This document shows positions 1 to 8,007 of a stretch of 64,000 nucleotides of DNA, in pieces. The stretch comes from Acidobacteriota bacterium. Its GTDB lineage: Bacteria > Acidobacteriota > Blastocatellia > RBC074. The stretch lies in the NCBI GenBank assembly GCA_016715865.1, contig JADJXM010000020.1, forward strand, positions 32,642 to 96,641. The letters run 5' to 3'. The position numbers and the translations under genes were made by a program. The number at the start of each line of letters is the position of its first letter. The first letter of the stretch is position 1. The notes under the pieces are model-generated. The model was not told the origin of the DNA. It saw only the letters and a list, made by a program, of their open reading frames with translations, and did not search any database.

Positions 1-1607
1 CGCGCCAGGGATTTGTCACCGAGCGCGCGTGCTGCCCGAGCGGCTCCGAACAGGCTGTTGAAACGGCCAGGGTAGAATTCCATCGAGCGCCTGTACGCCT
101 CGAGCGCTGCCGCAGGCTGCTTTTGTTCCATGAGAAGGTCTCCCAGGAGTTCGTGTGCGGGGAGCGTGGGTCCCGGCGTCACGGCGTGCTTCGGGGTCGA
201 GGCCTCGAGTTCCGCAGCCTCTCGCATGAGCGCAACGCTGGGCTCCTTTCGCCGTTCGACGTGGGCCAGCCAGGCGCTCAGTTCAAGTCGAAGCACCCTG
301 ATGTTCCTGGCAAACAGGTCCTCCCCCACCTTGCGTGTCGCACCTTCGAGTGCATCCAGACGCCTGACGTCCGCTCCAGCCTCGCTCACGTTTCTCAGGT
401 GCGCTGAACCAAGGCCGTGCGCAAATCGCGCGATTGCCTCCGGCCAGGTGAAACGATCCCAGTCGAGAGCCGCGGGCTCGCGCGGAACGATCAGGACAGC
501 CTCTTTCCAGGCGCGCCGCTCGAGCGCGTATCGTGCCTGTGTTGACGCCAGATGAAAAGCCGTCTTAAAAGTCGGCTCCAATCGGGCCGTTGCTCGCAGC
601 CGCTTCATCTGTTCGGCGGCAAGGTCGTCCGCACCTTTCTGCAGATACGCATAGACCAGATACTCGATCGCGTGTGGGAACTCGTCCCAGACCAGTTCTC
701 CGTGGTCACCCGCCGGGTGCCCCAGGGCAGCCTCAGCCGCCCGCAGGTTTCCACGAATCACCCCGTTCCAGTCTCCGAGACGGGTATAGATATGGGTCGG
801 CATATGCAGCGCATGGGGATTTCGCGGAGCGACCGCGTCATATTTGCGAGTGATCTCCAGCAATTCCCGCTCACGTCCCGGCACATCGTTGGCATGGACA
901 AGATAGTGCATGGCGCCCGGGTGTTCCGGATTCCGTTCATACACGCGAATCAGGATTTCGGCGGCGCGATCGGCATGCACGCGGGAAATGGTATCGGATG
1001 GAGTGGTGGCCAGATGCGCCAGCGAGTAAAAGGCGGCCACCTCGGAGTCATCCGGGAACGAGGCATAAACCTTCTCCATGGCCTGTTCCCACCGGCGTAT
1101 GCGCAGCCAGTAATCCGACGATGCAGGATCGAGGTAGAAGGCCTCAGTCGCGTCAATGAATAGCCGTTCCTTCTCCGTCGGCGGCTCAAGTGCTTTGGCC
1201 GTCTGAACCTCCTCCCATCCTCTACGCAGCGATTCAGGTCGCGGGCGCGTCGGCCAGAGCGGCTGAAAAAGTGTCATCGCGATACCCCAATGCGCCATTG
1301 CACACCGGCCATCCGTCTTTGCGACTCGCTCGAAAGCCTCCCGTGCCTGCGGATACGTCATGTGATGCAGGAGGGCAACTGCTCGATTGAACTCTGTTTG
1401 AGCCTGTTCTGAGCAGGTGATGCGAAAGTCAACCGTGCCGAGGGCGTGGCCGGCATGTTGCTGCACCTGGCTTCTCGCTTCATCCACGCACCATCCAGGC
1501 AGGACGACCATCAGCCCTGGAAAGCCCGCGATCAGTACGACGATCCATAAAAGTTTCTGTTTAATTGATTCAATCTCCCTGTTACTGCTCGCCGCCCCTA
1601 CTGTCAC
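1..1607 (-). CDS. TPR-repeat protein, C-terminus beyond the left edge
   Basis: An uninterrupted minus-strand frame runs from a probable GTG at 1607 to the left edge (535 codons seen, no stop). The N-terminus has a hydrophobic segment (LLWIVVLIAGFPGLMVV), so the protein is probably membrane-anchored or exported. The rest is helical with phrases typical of a tetratricopeptide family often seen in Acidobacteria: AHWGIAMTLF, HPGAMHYLVHAND, HMPTHIYTRLGDWN, then helix pairs toward the edge. Members of that family have no settled biochemical role; TPRs usually mediate protein contacts. No ATG is available in frame near the N-terminus, so the GTG start (11 bp after the neighbouring gene's stop) is the best choice but uncertain. 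It probably forms an operon with the upstream gene at 1619-2641. Confidence 0.75.
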   Translation of the reverse strand, partial: MTVGAASSNREIESIKQKLLWIVVLIAGFPGLMVVLPGWCVDEARSQVQQHAGHALGTVDFRITCSEQAQTEFNRAVALLHHMTYPQAREAFERVAKTDGRCAMAHWGIAMTLFQPLWPTRPRPESLRRGWEEVQTAKALEPPTEKERLFIDATEAFYLDPASSDYWLRIRRWEQAMEKVYASFPDDSEVAAFYSLAHLATTPSDTISRVHADRAAEILIRVYERNPEHPGAMHYLVHANDVPGRERELLEITRKYDAVAPRNPHALHMPTHIYTRLGDWNGVIRGNLRAAEAALGHPAGDHGELVWDEFPHAIEYLVYAYLQKGADDLAAEQMKRLRATARLEPTFKTAFHLASTQARYALERRAWKEAVLIVPREPAALDWDRFTWPEAIARFAHGLGSAHLRNVSEAGADVRRLDALEGATRKVGEDLFARNIRVLRLELSAWLAHVERRKEPSVALMREAAELEASTPKHAVTPGPTLPAHELLGDLLMEQKQPAAALEAYRRSMEFYPGRFNSLFGAARAARALGDKSLA

Positions 1608-1618
1608 CGCCTGGTTCG

Positions 1619-2641
1619 CTACGGCTTGACCCGCAGCACGAGCGGCATCGGTTTATCAGGCGCGGCAGTCGTGATCTCGCGGCTGAAGCGCAGCGTTGTC
1701 CCGTCGAACATCCACCCGCCGTCGCTGCAGCGCGAGCCGGTTTCGATCGACTTCCCCTCGCGGACGCGTAGCGCGTTCGCCGTCGCCTCCCGCTCGGCGC
1801 GGTAGCGAAACGCGCGGCGCCAAAAGGGAGTAAGGTCCGTTCCCAGCTCATTCACGGGCGCATTCACGTCGCACCGGGTGAGGTAGATCAGCTCTTCAGC
1901 GATCAGGCGATCGTGATCGACCGAGTTTGCGAGCCACTTCGTCGGGAAAATCCACGAGCCGTCCTCCCAGTATGACGCCGCCTGAAACTGAAATGCCTCG
2001 AGCAGCCGCTGCACGTTGTCGCGCTCCTGCAGCTCGCCGAGCCACACCGGCACTGGCAGCGGCATTTTCCATGCGACCGCGTTGATCATCCGGGCCATCG
2101 ACAACACTGCCGTCTGCGTCATCATCTGCGGATGCCCGTCCAGCGTGCGGGCCAGCTTCCACACGGCGTGCAGGTCGTCCCACGCCACCGGGTCGTTTGC
2201 GCGCGCTTTCGCCAGAGCGCTCGCGACGAGCAGCCTTGCCACGGTCATCTGCATCGCTCGTGCCGTCACCGCGTTCTGGTCGCCAATCTCGTCGTGGCGT
2301 TCCCAGATGACCGGCTCGCGCAGCAGCAGATCGCGGATCGCGGAAACGTCGGCGAGCACAGGCAGATCGCCGATGGTTAGCTCGCCCCGCGCGATCTCGC
2401 GCTCCACAAAATCGTCGACGCCTTCGTTCACCGGCAACGTTTTGGCGAGCGCCGTCAGCTTGACAGACGCGCCATTGGCCTTCAACGGCGGCCAATGATC
2501 ACGGGCCTCGTAGAGCGTCCCCATCCCTTCCGGCCACGGCCGACCGGCCGATGTGGAAACGGCGCCTTCGTTCCGGAACCACAAGGCGACCGAGACGACG
2601 AGGCCGAACGCAGTTACAATTATCAGTGCTGCAATCTTCAT
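1619..2641 (-). CDS. membrane-anchored protein of unknown function
   Basis: 340 aa, ATG start at 2641. Residues 4-22 (IAALIIVTAFGLVVSVALW) form one hydrophobic segment fitting a signal anchor; the remainder is hydrophilic and would lie outside the membrane. It is rich in tryptophan and helices (for example AWDDLHAVWKLARTLDG) and has no catalytic motif I recognise. It lies directly upstream of the TPR gene at 1-1607 on the same strand with an 11 bp gap, so the two are probably co-transcribed and may act together. Third-position GC is high, in line with the host-like parts of the window and unlike the AT-rich cassettes to the right, so I place the edge of the integron array to its right. Confidence 0.7.
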   Translation of the reverse strand: MKIAALIIVTAFGLVVSVALWFRNEGAVSTSAGRPWPEGMGTLYEARDHWPPLKANGASVKLTALAKTLPVNEGVDDFVEREIARGELTIGDLPVLADVSAIRDLLLREPVIWERHDEIGDQNAVTARAMQMTVARLLVASALAKARANDPVAWDDLHAVWKLARTLDGHPQMMTQTAVLSMARMINAVAWKMPLPVPVWLGELQERDNVQRLLEAFQFQAASYWEDGSWIFPTKWLANSVDHDRLIAEELIYLTRCDVNAPVNELGTDLTPFWRRAFRYRAEREATANALRVREGKSIETGSRCSDGGWMFDGTTLRFSREITTAAPDKPMPLVLRVKP

Positions 2642-2693
2642 CGTTCCCTCAAATTAGAATCACCTTCCTGCGAAAAGCACTGACTCAACAGCA

Positions 2694-2738
2694 GCCTGAC
2701 GATCGAGTTCAGCGGCACCACTGGACGCATTGTCAGGC
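2694..2738 (-). other. attC-like recombination site (distal end of array)
   Basis: A perfect 10-bp inverted repeat (GCAGCCTGAC / GTCAGGCTGC, outer limits 2691 and 2741) encloses the string GTTCAGCGG. This arrangement, with short imperfect stem boxes ending in a (T/C)AAC/GTT-type core, is that of integron attC sites. The core here has GAC/GTC instead of AAC/GTT, so it is divergent. It starts a few bases after the MOSC stop codon, as attC sites do in cassettes. It is the shortest of the seven sites and may be inactive. Confidence 0.5.
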
Positions 2739-2745
2739 TGCGCGT

Positions 2746-3537
2746 TTAGTCCAGCAGTTCAATTGAATCGCTTTCCGTCAACATTCCTTCGACCAAAACG
2801 GCACAGTAAACACCGGCACAGGCAGAGTGCACCTGGGCAACTTTGCGTAAAATTTCCGGGTTGTGTTCGCCAGTGTCGGGCTCAAGCGAAATCATCTTAC
2901 AACGCGGGTCACGCTCCAGAACCATAATCACTGCGCTCGAACCGATTCGCAGTTTGCGACCGACCAACTCATCCTCGGCAAAGCCGTAATCCGATGTGAG
3001 ATTTAGATAGACGTTTGCCCGAAAGCGTCGTTTATCAATCGGAATGCCTGACTCCGCTTCGACCTGACGGACAGTTTGCAGGCTAATCAACGAAACCGGG
3101 CGGCAGTCTGTTAACGCGCGGTCCGAACGCACAAGCGTGAGGTGATTTTCACCTCGCAATCCTTCACCGAGCATTTCTATCAACGCCGGGTCATCAATCG
3201 CTACGACTGCACCTGACGGCGTAACGACATCCAACATCAGGTCGTTCGGTTCGGCGTTTGCAGGAGTGACACCGGGCGCGATGCCGGACGCTTCAGTCAA
3301 ATTCGGCGGTTTTGACGCTCGCTCCGGGTAACGGAATTGTGGGCGATACAGCAGCATTTGTTGCTGCACATTTGCATTCAAATAAGGGAAACCTTTGCGG
3401 GCGGCGGAATTTTTGAAGGCATAGCAGCGGTCGCCATAGATGCCTGAAAATCCCATAAAAACTTCGTGCGCTTCCTCGCCGCGCATACTCTTAACCGGAT
3501 AGCGCCATAAACTTTCTACAGTTCCTATAGTTGTCAT
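2746..3537 (-). CDS. MOSC domain protein (integron cassette)
   Basis: 263 aa. The N-terminal MOSC_N beta-barrel begins with SLWRYPVKSMRGEE and GIYGDRCYAF. The C-terminal MOSC domain has CRPVSLISLQTV, the stretch KRRFRANVYLNL, and ERDPRCKMISLEPDTGE with the conserved cysteine. MOSC proteins are named for the molybdenum cofactor sulfurase C-terminus and are thought to handle molybdenum-cofactor-linked sulfur or reduce N-hydroxylated compounds. The gene is bounded by attC-like sites at 2694-2738 and 3577-3632, so it is a single-gene cassette read in the array direction. The length is normal for the family and the frame is intact. The substrate cannot be read from sequence. Confidence 0.88.
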   Translation of the reverse strand: MTTIGTVESLWRYPVKSMRGEEAHEVFMGFSGIYGDRCYAFKNSAARKGFPYLNANVQQQMLLYRPQFRYPERASKPPNLTEASGIAPGVTPANAEPNDLMLDVVTPSGAVVAIDDPALIEMLGEGLRGENHLTLVRSDRALTDCRPVSLISLQTVRQVEAESGIPIDKRRFRANVYLNLTSDYGFAEDELVGRKLRIGSSAVIMVLERDPRCKMISLEPDTGEHNPEILRKVAQVHSACAGVYCAVLVEGMLTESDSIELLD

Positions 3538-3576
3538 CTCAAGACCTTATTTTGGCTTTCGAGCATTTTTCCAGAA

Positions 3577-3632
3577 GCCTCTAACGCCCGAATTAAGCAG
3601 AGGCGGCGGTTCCGCTGCAACGCGGGTCAGGT
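3577..3632 (-). other. attC-like recombination site
   Basis: Read on the minus strand, the site opens with CCTGACCCGCGTTGCAGCGG, continues with CCGCCGCC, and closes with CGGGCGTTAGAGGC. The closing GCGTTAGA matches the classic attC R' core. The CCCGCGTTGCAGCGGAGCC box recurs at the other sites in this array, as expected for one integron platform. It separates the DUF2442/DUF4160 cassette from the MOSC cassette. Confidence 0.8.
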
Positions 3633-3636
3633 GCTG

Positions 3637-3891
3637 CTAACCCGCCAATACAGATTCATTGAGATCAATACCTTCTAAATATAAGGTTTCCGGGCTGATA
3701 TCTTCTTCATCTGGCCATTGCACAGTACCCAAGGCTATTCTTACACTTTTAAAATATTCAAGATCATTCAGTTTCTTAAATACTTCATAGTTGAGATATG
3801 GCTTTACGTCAAATCTTTTCTCACTCTCATCGTTAAATTTTAGATCAAGTGAATGGTCATCATTCGCTTTAACTGCTATTACTTTTTTCAT
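3637..3891 (-). CDS. DUF2442 protein, second gene of a toxin-antitoxin-like pair
   Basis: 84 aa, ATG at 3891. The sequence starts MKKVIAVKANDDHSLDLKF and contains FDVKPYL and VRIALGTVQWPDEEDISPE TLY, the hallmarks of DUF2442. These proteins are commonly paired with DUF4160 proteins in small two-gene modules that behave like toxin-antitoxin cassettes and are frequent in integrons. The gene follows the DUF4160 gene (3903-4172) by 11 bp and is followed at once by the attC-like site 3577-3632. It is markedly AT-rich compared with the flanking chromosome, consistent with transfer. DNA or partner binding is inferred from the family context, not shown here. Confidence 0.85.
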   Translation of the reverse strand: MKKVIAVKANDDHSLDLKFNDESEKRFDVKPYLNYEVFKKLNDLEYFKSVRIALGTVQWPDEEDISPETLYLEGIDLNESVLAG

Positions 3892-3902
3892 TTCTATTAC
3901 AC

Positions 3903-4172
3903 CTATTTCAAGGGGTCAATCTTGAATAATTGTTGACCATTGACTGCTAGTTTCCAATCTGCCACCAATTCATCCTGGTGAATTTCAATCCAAGCCTGAA
4001 CCAGCTTTAGTTTAGCAGATTTTATCGATCCCTCAAGTATTCTGCCATCAGGTATTGATATGACTGCTTCATCATCGCTGTATTGAACATGAATGTGTGG
4101 GTGATGATGCTTTTTATTATCAAAGTAATACATCATTACAATTATTCCATAGAACATTGATATAACAGGCAT
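3903..4172 (-). CDS. DUF4160 protein, first gene of a toxin-antitoxin-like pair
   Basis: 89 aa. It carries the DUF4160 signature: MPVISMFYGIIVMMYYFDN, then KKHHHPHIHVQYSDDEAV with its His cluster, and a helical end WIEIHQDELVADW. The family is typically encoded just ahead of a DUF2442 protein, as here (3637-3891), and the pair travels in integron cassettes. The conserved histidines suggest metal or nucleic-acid contact, but the mechanism is not established. The attC-like site at 4212-4298 lies upstream. The length is complete for the family. Confidence 0.85.
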   Translation of the reverse strand: MPVISMFYGIIVMMYYFDNKKHHHPHIHVQYSDDEAVISIPDGRILEGSIKSAKLKLVQAWIEIHQDELVADWKLAVNGQQLFKIDPLK

Positions 4173-4211
4173 AATTACTACTCCAATGGATAACTGCTAT
4201 ATTTCCAGGGT

Positions 4212-4298
4212 GCCTAACGATCGGGTCTGGCGGGCCGAAGTTTTTCGCTCCCGGCTTATCGAGTAGAAGCGGCGGCTCCGCTGCAATGCGGGTTAGGC
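4212..4298 (-). other. attC-like recombination site (best preserved)
   Basis: The outer boxes GCCTAAC and GTTAGGC are perfect inverse complements 80 bp apart. Inside, read on the minus strand, lie CCCGCATTGCAGCGGAGCC, GCCGC, then AACTTCGGCCCGCC and GATCGTTAGGC. This is the layout of an integron attC site: conserved R core, L boxes and an imperfect central stem. It follows the metallo-beta-lactamase gene stop by about 20 bp. Confidence 0.85.
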
Positions 4299-4317
4299 CG
4301 CACCATGCGTTCATTGA

Positions 4318-5208
4318 TCATTTAGGCTGGGCAGCTCTTTGCCTTGCGAGTTCGGTCTTGAATGCTTGTTCTCTTCCGGCTACGTATTTCTTGTAGCCCT
4401 GAGGATCAACAAAGGTTGCAAGAGAGCCTTCCTTCAGCCTCGCGTATTTCGATTCGAGATCGAAGTAACTGCCATGCGCACCTAGAAAGATATCGCACGG
4501 CAATGATTTCAAGACGCGGAACATCTTATCGTAATCAGCCGCAATCTGCGGATAGGCATTGTTGTTCACAAGCCTGTAACCAGGATTCACGTTGGGGCTC
4601 CCGATGATCACAACGTTGTGCGCCTTACCGGCCTCTCGCACCTTCATCGTCCACGTGGTGCAGCCCTTCGTGTGGCCAGGAGTGAGATGAGCCGTCAGGA
4701 CTGTGCCACCTAACTGTACCTCGTCGCCATTGTGTAGCACGCGATCCACCTTTGTGGGCTTGTAGAGGGTCGATGGATCGTTGCCATACTGAAAGTCTGT
4801 TTTTCCGCCTGATTCGACGGCCGACACGTCGGCCTCCATGACCATATACTGTGCACCAGTCAGTTTCTTGATAGTGTCACTGGCGGCGTTGTGGTCCCAG
4901 TGCGCATGGCTGATGAGAAGGATCCTGATGTCAGTGAACTTGAACCCGAGCTTCTCCACACTCACCCGGATAAGAGGAACATTCTCCTCAAGATCGCTAT
5001 TGATAAGGATGTGCCCCTCAGGAGTCGTGATCAGATAGCTGGCGAGACCTTTGCTGCCGACATAGTAAAGGTTCCCCGCGATTTTGAACGCCGGAAATGG
5101 TTCGGTCCAATCAGCATTACCCTGGGCATATAGTGTCCCGGCAGAGCCGAAAACCGCAACCAATGCGCCGACGAAGATGATCCATAGACTAAGCCTGTTC
5201 TTCTGCAT
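4318..5208 (-). CDS. subclass B3-like metallo-beta-lactamase (integron cassette)
   Basis: 296 aa from ATG 5208, which has GGTGGAG upstream (the longer frame would need GTG at 5223). A signal peptide (LSLWIIFVGALVAVFGSAG, cut near YAQ) points to a periplasmic enzyme. Zinc ligands are visible: H101-x-H103-x-D105-H106 in ISHAHWDHN, H179 in LTPGHTKG, and H245 in GAHGSYFDL. The His/His/His plus Asp/His/His set and the ending GAHGSYFDLESKYARL are those of subclass B3 enzymes, which hydrolyse beta-lactams including carbapenems. Other MBL-fold hydrolases are possible, so activity on antibiotics is inferred. The gene is followed by a well-formed attC-like site, with a remnant antitoxin and a membrane protein upstream in the same cassette-like segment. 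Confidence 0.85.
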   Translation of the reverse strand: MQKNRLSLWIIFVGALVAVFGSAGTLYAQGNADWTEPFPAFKIAGNLYYVGSKGLASYLITTPEGHILINSDLEENVPLIRVSVEKLGFKFTDIRILLISHAHWDHNAASDTIKKLTGAQYMVMEADVSAVESGGKTDFQYGNDPSTLYKPTKVDRVLHNGDEVQLGGTVLTAHLTPGHTKGCTTWTMKVREAGKAHNVVIIGSPNVNPGYRLVNNNAYPQIAADYDKMFRVLKSLPCDIFLGAHGSYFDLESKYARLKEGSLATFVDPQGYKKYVAGREQAFKTELARQRAAQPK

Positions 5209-5235
5209 AATGTGCAACTCCACCTTGTTTGCAGG

Positions 5236-5306
5236 CCTTTAGCTCTCTGAGTCAGGTATTCGTCCGTTAAGAGAGCAGAAATCTTATCTGCTATTGCCAC
5301 CGTTAT
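5236..5306 (-). pseudogene. fragment of a ribbon-helix-helix antitoxin gene
   Basis: The minus-strand translation ITVAIADKISALLTDEYLTQ matches ITVALAEKLSALLTDEYLTE of the intact antitoxin at 7301-7537 almost residue for residue. Both ends are lost: the match stops within about 25 codons. It lies between the beta-lactamase and the membrane protein 5284-5700. This suggests a second PIN/antitoxin cassette once sat here and was largely deleted, joining two cassettes. Confidence 0.8.
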
Positions 5307-5700
5307 GAGCGGGAACACGATTGCTCTTGAGAAGCCACGCAAGATAGAGGCCAGCTACTACATCGTATGCCAGACAGAAAGCTGGCCACCATGCGGGCAC
5401 TCCCGGGTTCGAGATGAGATGGCCGTGTACGGCGTCAAACAGCCCGTGTGCAACGAGCGCTCCAACCACAAACCAAAGCGATCGCTTGAATCCAAGAACT
5501 GAAGCCAGAATAAAAGCGAAAATGGGAATCGCCTCGAGCGCGAGCGCTCTTGTTGACCCTCCAATGGCCGCGAAGAGCGCGTAAAGCAACGCAATTACGA
5601 TCATTATTGTTGGGTAGAACGCGCGATCTCGATCCAAACGCACGAGAGATCCGAATGCACCGATGCAGGATGCGAGAACAATACCGACGACGAATGCCAT
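5284..5700 (-). CDS. small polytopic membrane protein of unknown function
   Basis: 138 aa from ATG 5700 (MAFVVGIVLASCIGAFGSLV). Four or five hydrophobic segments are visible: residues 1-16, 30-48, 58-73, 77-93 and 113-132. The phrase LVRLDRDRAFYPTIMIVIALLYALFA is shared, in my recollection, by a conserved uncharacterised family of short membrane proteins. No catalytic motif is seen. The C-terminus overlaps the antitoxin remnant at 5236-5306, so the last residues may be non-native. The gene probably entered as a cassette cargo; no attC-like site separates it from the beta-lactamase gene. Confidence 0.65.
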   Translation of the reverse strand: MAFVVGIVLASCIGAFGSLVRLDRDRAFYPTIMIVIALLYALFAAIGGSTRALALEAIPIFAFILASVLGFKRSLWFVVGALVAHGLFDAVHGHLISNPGVPAWWPAFCLAYDVVAGLYLAWLLKSNRVPAHNGGNSR

Positions 5701-5722
5701 TATGACTCCGAACACTCTTCCG

Positions 5723-5942
5723 TTACCGTAGGGACAACGAATGCTGCATCTCATAGTTGCCCGCAGGCGTCACCCAGTAATAGCCAGCGCATTGATCGTC
5801 CGCAATTGCGAGGCGAGCGTCATACAGAGCAGCGACGCCAAAGAAAATTCCAATGATTCTCCGGATCTCTTCTTCATAATGTTTTCTTTCACGATTTGAG
5901 GCACTGATTATCCTGACAGTCTCTCCGGAATACTCTCTTTCC
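5723..5942 (-). other. short open stretch of uncertain coding status
   Basis: Between the GyrI-like gene and the membrane protein, one minus-strand frame stays open for about 73 codons (EEREYSGETVRIISASN ... GYYWVTPAGNYE). It has no good start of its own: its only ATG lies out of frame inside the GyrI-like gene. It could be the tail of a gene truncated during cassette fusion, or chance. I do not recognise it. Confidence 0.25.
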
Positions 5943-6458
5943 TCACCTGGAATCCACTGCCATTGGTGGCTGATTCCTCCTCCTGACAGGAATCCAAATC
6001 TCCTCTCTGGCATTCGGATCCCGCGCATTATAGCCTGGCGCCAAGACTTCGAAGTGCTCTCGATCATCGAGTTCATATGTGCCGGAGTTCGGCAGCCACT
6101 CGTTGAATATATACATGAAGGTGCTCAGATCACTGGCCGGGCCTTTGTGCTCAAAGACGGCATACGTTCCCGACTGCAGCGTGTAGGAGGCCATGCCTTC
6201 GGGTACATTATCGAGGCCATCAACCTCCACAACAGCCCATTTTGTGAAGCGTGCGACTGGATCAGAAAGTTGGCCTGGTCCGCCGGGAAAGACCTGCATT
6301 GAAATGTAATCATCGCTCGACCGATTCCTCACTTCATTTCGCCGTGGCATAAAGGCTTGCCACAGCACCGCTGTCCTGTCCTCAACTCGGGACATTTCGA
6401 GCGACATTCCGATCAGTTTCTTTGAAGTTAACTCGACAATTTGAGGTACCCGACTCAT
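5943..6458 (-). CDS. GyrI-like / AraC effector-binding domain protein
   Basis: 171 aa from ATG 6458, chosen because GGGGATGAG precedes it closely. The stand-alone GyrI-like small-molecule-binding fold is indicated by IVELTSKKLIGMSLEMS at the start, WAVVEVDGLDNVPEGMASYTLQSGTYAVFEHKGP in the middle (quoted in part), YIFNEWLPNSGTYEL, and the ending EEIWIPVRRR. Such proteins bind hydrophobic or cationic ligands; in E. coli SbmC protects gyrase from toxins, and similar domains sense drugs in AraC-type regulators. There is no DNA-binding domain here, so sequestration or hydrolysis of a ligand is more likely than regulation. It directly precedes an attC-like site in the reverse sense and is part of the array. 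Confidence 0.8.
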   Translation of the reverse strand: MSRVPQIVELTSKKLIGMSLEMSRVEDRTAVLWQAFMPRRNEVRNRSSDDYISMQVFPGGPGQLSDPVARFTKWAVVEVDGLDNVPEGMASYTLQSGTYAVFEHKGPASDLSTFMYIFNEWLPNSGTYELDDREHFEVLAPGYNARDPNAREEIWIPVRRRNQPPMAVDSR

Positions 6459-6508
6459 CTCATCCCCTTCGGTGATCGGCGCCATCATAGACGCTGCGTT
6501 CCGATAAA

Positions 6509-6555
6509 TACTAACAAATTACCGGCGGCGGCTTCGCCTCAACGCGGGATAGGCG
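6509..6555 (-). other. attC-like recombination site (short form)
   Basis: Read on the minus strand: GCGCCTATCCCGCGTTGAGG, then CGAAGCCGCCGCCGG and a closing TTTGTTAGTA. The CCCGCGTTG(C/A)(A/G)G box and GTTAG core match the other sites, but the central arm is short. It follows the DUF5615 gene stop by a few bases. Confidence 0.7.
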
Positions 6556-6560
6556 CGCCT

Positions 6561-6910
6561 TTAGAAATGATAGATTAGGTTATTACGATCCATTTCAATG
6601 AAATCGAACTCTACGAAACCTTCTGTGATCTTTTCTATATTCGCTGTAAACAATGACTCAAGCTCTATGTTGGTAATATTTCCTGTGGAAACGAGAAGCA
6701 GCTTCCAGGGTTGGCTCTTCAGAATGATTGTTTCTACAAAATCCGCATCTTTTGTTACAACAATGCGCCCTTCTTCCAGTGATACTCTGATTATTTCGGG
6801 GTCTTTCGTCCGGTTACCCAATGGCAGGTCTCGTGTATGAATCGCATCGAGGCCCACCTGTTTCAGGAGTTCGGTGAGTCTTTTCGGAAGATGCGCATCA
6901 ACAAGAAATT

Positions 6911-6914
<4 letters not shown>
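6561..6914 (-). CDS. DUF5615 PIN-like toxin-type protein
   Basis: 117 aa. It begins MKFLVDAHLPKRLTELLKQ and continues with GLDAIHTRDLPLGNRTKDPEI and GRIVVTKDADFVETII. The acidic residues in FLVDAHLP, TRDLP and TKDADF are placed as in PIN-like (Mut7-C-type) ribonuclease folds. DUF5615 proteins are encoded next to DUF433 proteins and are regarded as the toxin half of a toxin-antitoxin-like pair. Its ATG overlaps the stop of the DUF433 gene (6911-7141), indicating translational coupling. Both are AT-rich relative to the host-like DNA. Nuclease activity is inferred from fold and context. Confidence 0.87.
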
Positions 6915-7143
<229 letters not shown>

Positions 7144-7204
7144 ATCCTCCAACATTTAGATACTATCACAATCAATGTTCTGGTCAAAGTTGTGACGTTT
7201 AGGC

Positions 7205-7297
<93 letters not shown>

Positions 7298-7300
7298 GAT

Positions 7301-7537
7301 TTAAAAGACATCGATTTCTTCGGGATCTATTTCTTTTACTTTCGCTAATGCGCTCTCAAATTTCTTTCTATCGCCTCGCTTCGCTCTCTCAGTCAGGTAC
7401 TCATCTGTTAATAGCGCAGAAAGCTTTTCTGCCAAGGCAACAGTTATGAATTGATTAATCGAGATATTTTCTTGCTGGGCAAGTTCGCGGACTCTTTTAT
7501 GCAGAGACTCCGGCAATCTTAAACTGATCGTGCTCAT
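7301..7537 (-). CDS. ribbon-helix-helix (HicB/CopG-like) antitoxin
   Basis: 78 aa. The N-terminus MSTISLRLPESLHKRVRELA followed by QQENISINQFITVALAEKLSAL is a ribbon-helix-helix DNA-binding fold: a short strand, then two helices with the SINQF turn. The acidic tail (KVKEIDPEEIDVF) would contact the toxin. Its ATG overlaps the last codons of the PIN gene (7534-8001), so the pair is coupled with toxin first, the reverse of many modules. A truncated near-identical copy lies at 5236-5306. It likely binds both the PIN protein and its own promoter. Confidence 0.88.
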   Translation of the reverse strand: MSTISLRLPESLHKRVRELAQQENISINQFITVALAEKLSALLTDEYLTERAKRGDRKKFESALAKVKEIDPEEIDVF

Positions 7538-8001
7538 TTCACTTCTCCTATAATCCTTAAAAACTCTCCCGGGCTTATCACTCTCACCTCAAACATTTCT
7601 GCCCCTTCGAAGTCTCTCTTGTTGAAAGTTACAATATAATCGCAATTAGCTTCAACTGCTAGTTCAAGAACAAGATCATCTTTTGGGTCTTTTAGTAAGG
7701 GCCTCCATAGAAAAAAGATCGTTTGGTGATTTGCTACTTTGCAAATGTAATCGACAACATCATCAATTTCATTGTAATTAAGCCCTATCTGCCGTGATTG
7801 CCTTTTTGCAACATCTTCATATTCAATGATTAAAGGAACTGAAATGAAGATCTCAAATCTCCCTGTTCCTATCAACGAGAGAAGCCTATAAGATGCGCCC
7901 AATCTTGAGCGCAAAGCAGAGATAAAGACATTCGAATCTATTACAATCTTTGGCAACACGATGGTATCATATGCAATACCGCATCTTCCGTCAATAGGCA
8001 C
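7534..8001 (-). CDS. PIN-domain toxin of a toxin-antitoxin pair
   Basis: Up to 155 aa. The PIN fold is clear: KIVIDSNVFISALRS (first Asp), VPLIIEYEDVA (Glu), LLKDPKDDLVLELAVEANCDYIVTFNKRDF (quoted in part; Asp pair and final Asp). These acidic residues coordinate Mg or Mn in the RNase active site. It belongs to the family annotated as putative toxin component of PIN type paired with HicB-like antitoxins. The true start may be GTG near 7959 (VLPKIVIDSN), because the first 14 residues are not family-like. The attC-like sites 8008-8119 and 7205-7297 bound the cassette. Confidence 0.87.
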   Translation of the reverse strand: MPIDGRCGIAYDTIVLPKIVIDSNVFISALRSRLGASYRLLSLIGTGRFEIFISVPLIIEYEDVAKRQSRQIGLNYNEIDDVVDYICKVANHQTIFFLWRPLLKDPKDDLVLELAVEANCDYIVTFNKRDFEGAEMFEVRVISPGEFLRIIGEVK

Positions 8002-8007
8002 ATCTAG

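Noticed and set aside
123..1163. Plus-strand open frames near the left edge
   Set aside because: They lie antisense to the long uninterrupted TPR frame, which has coherent family motifs.
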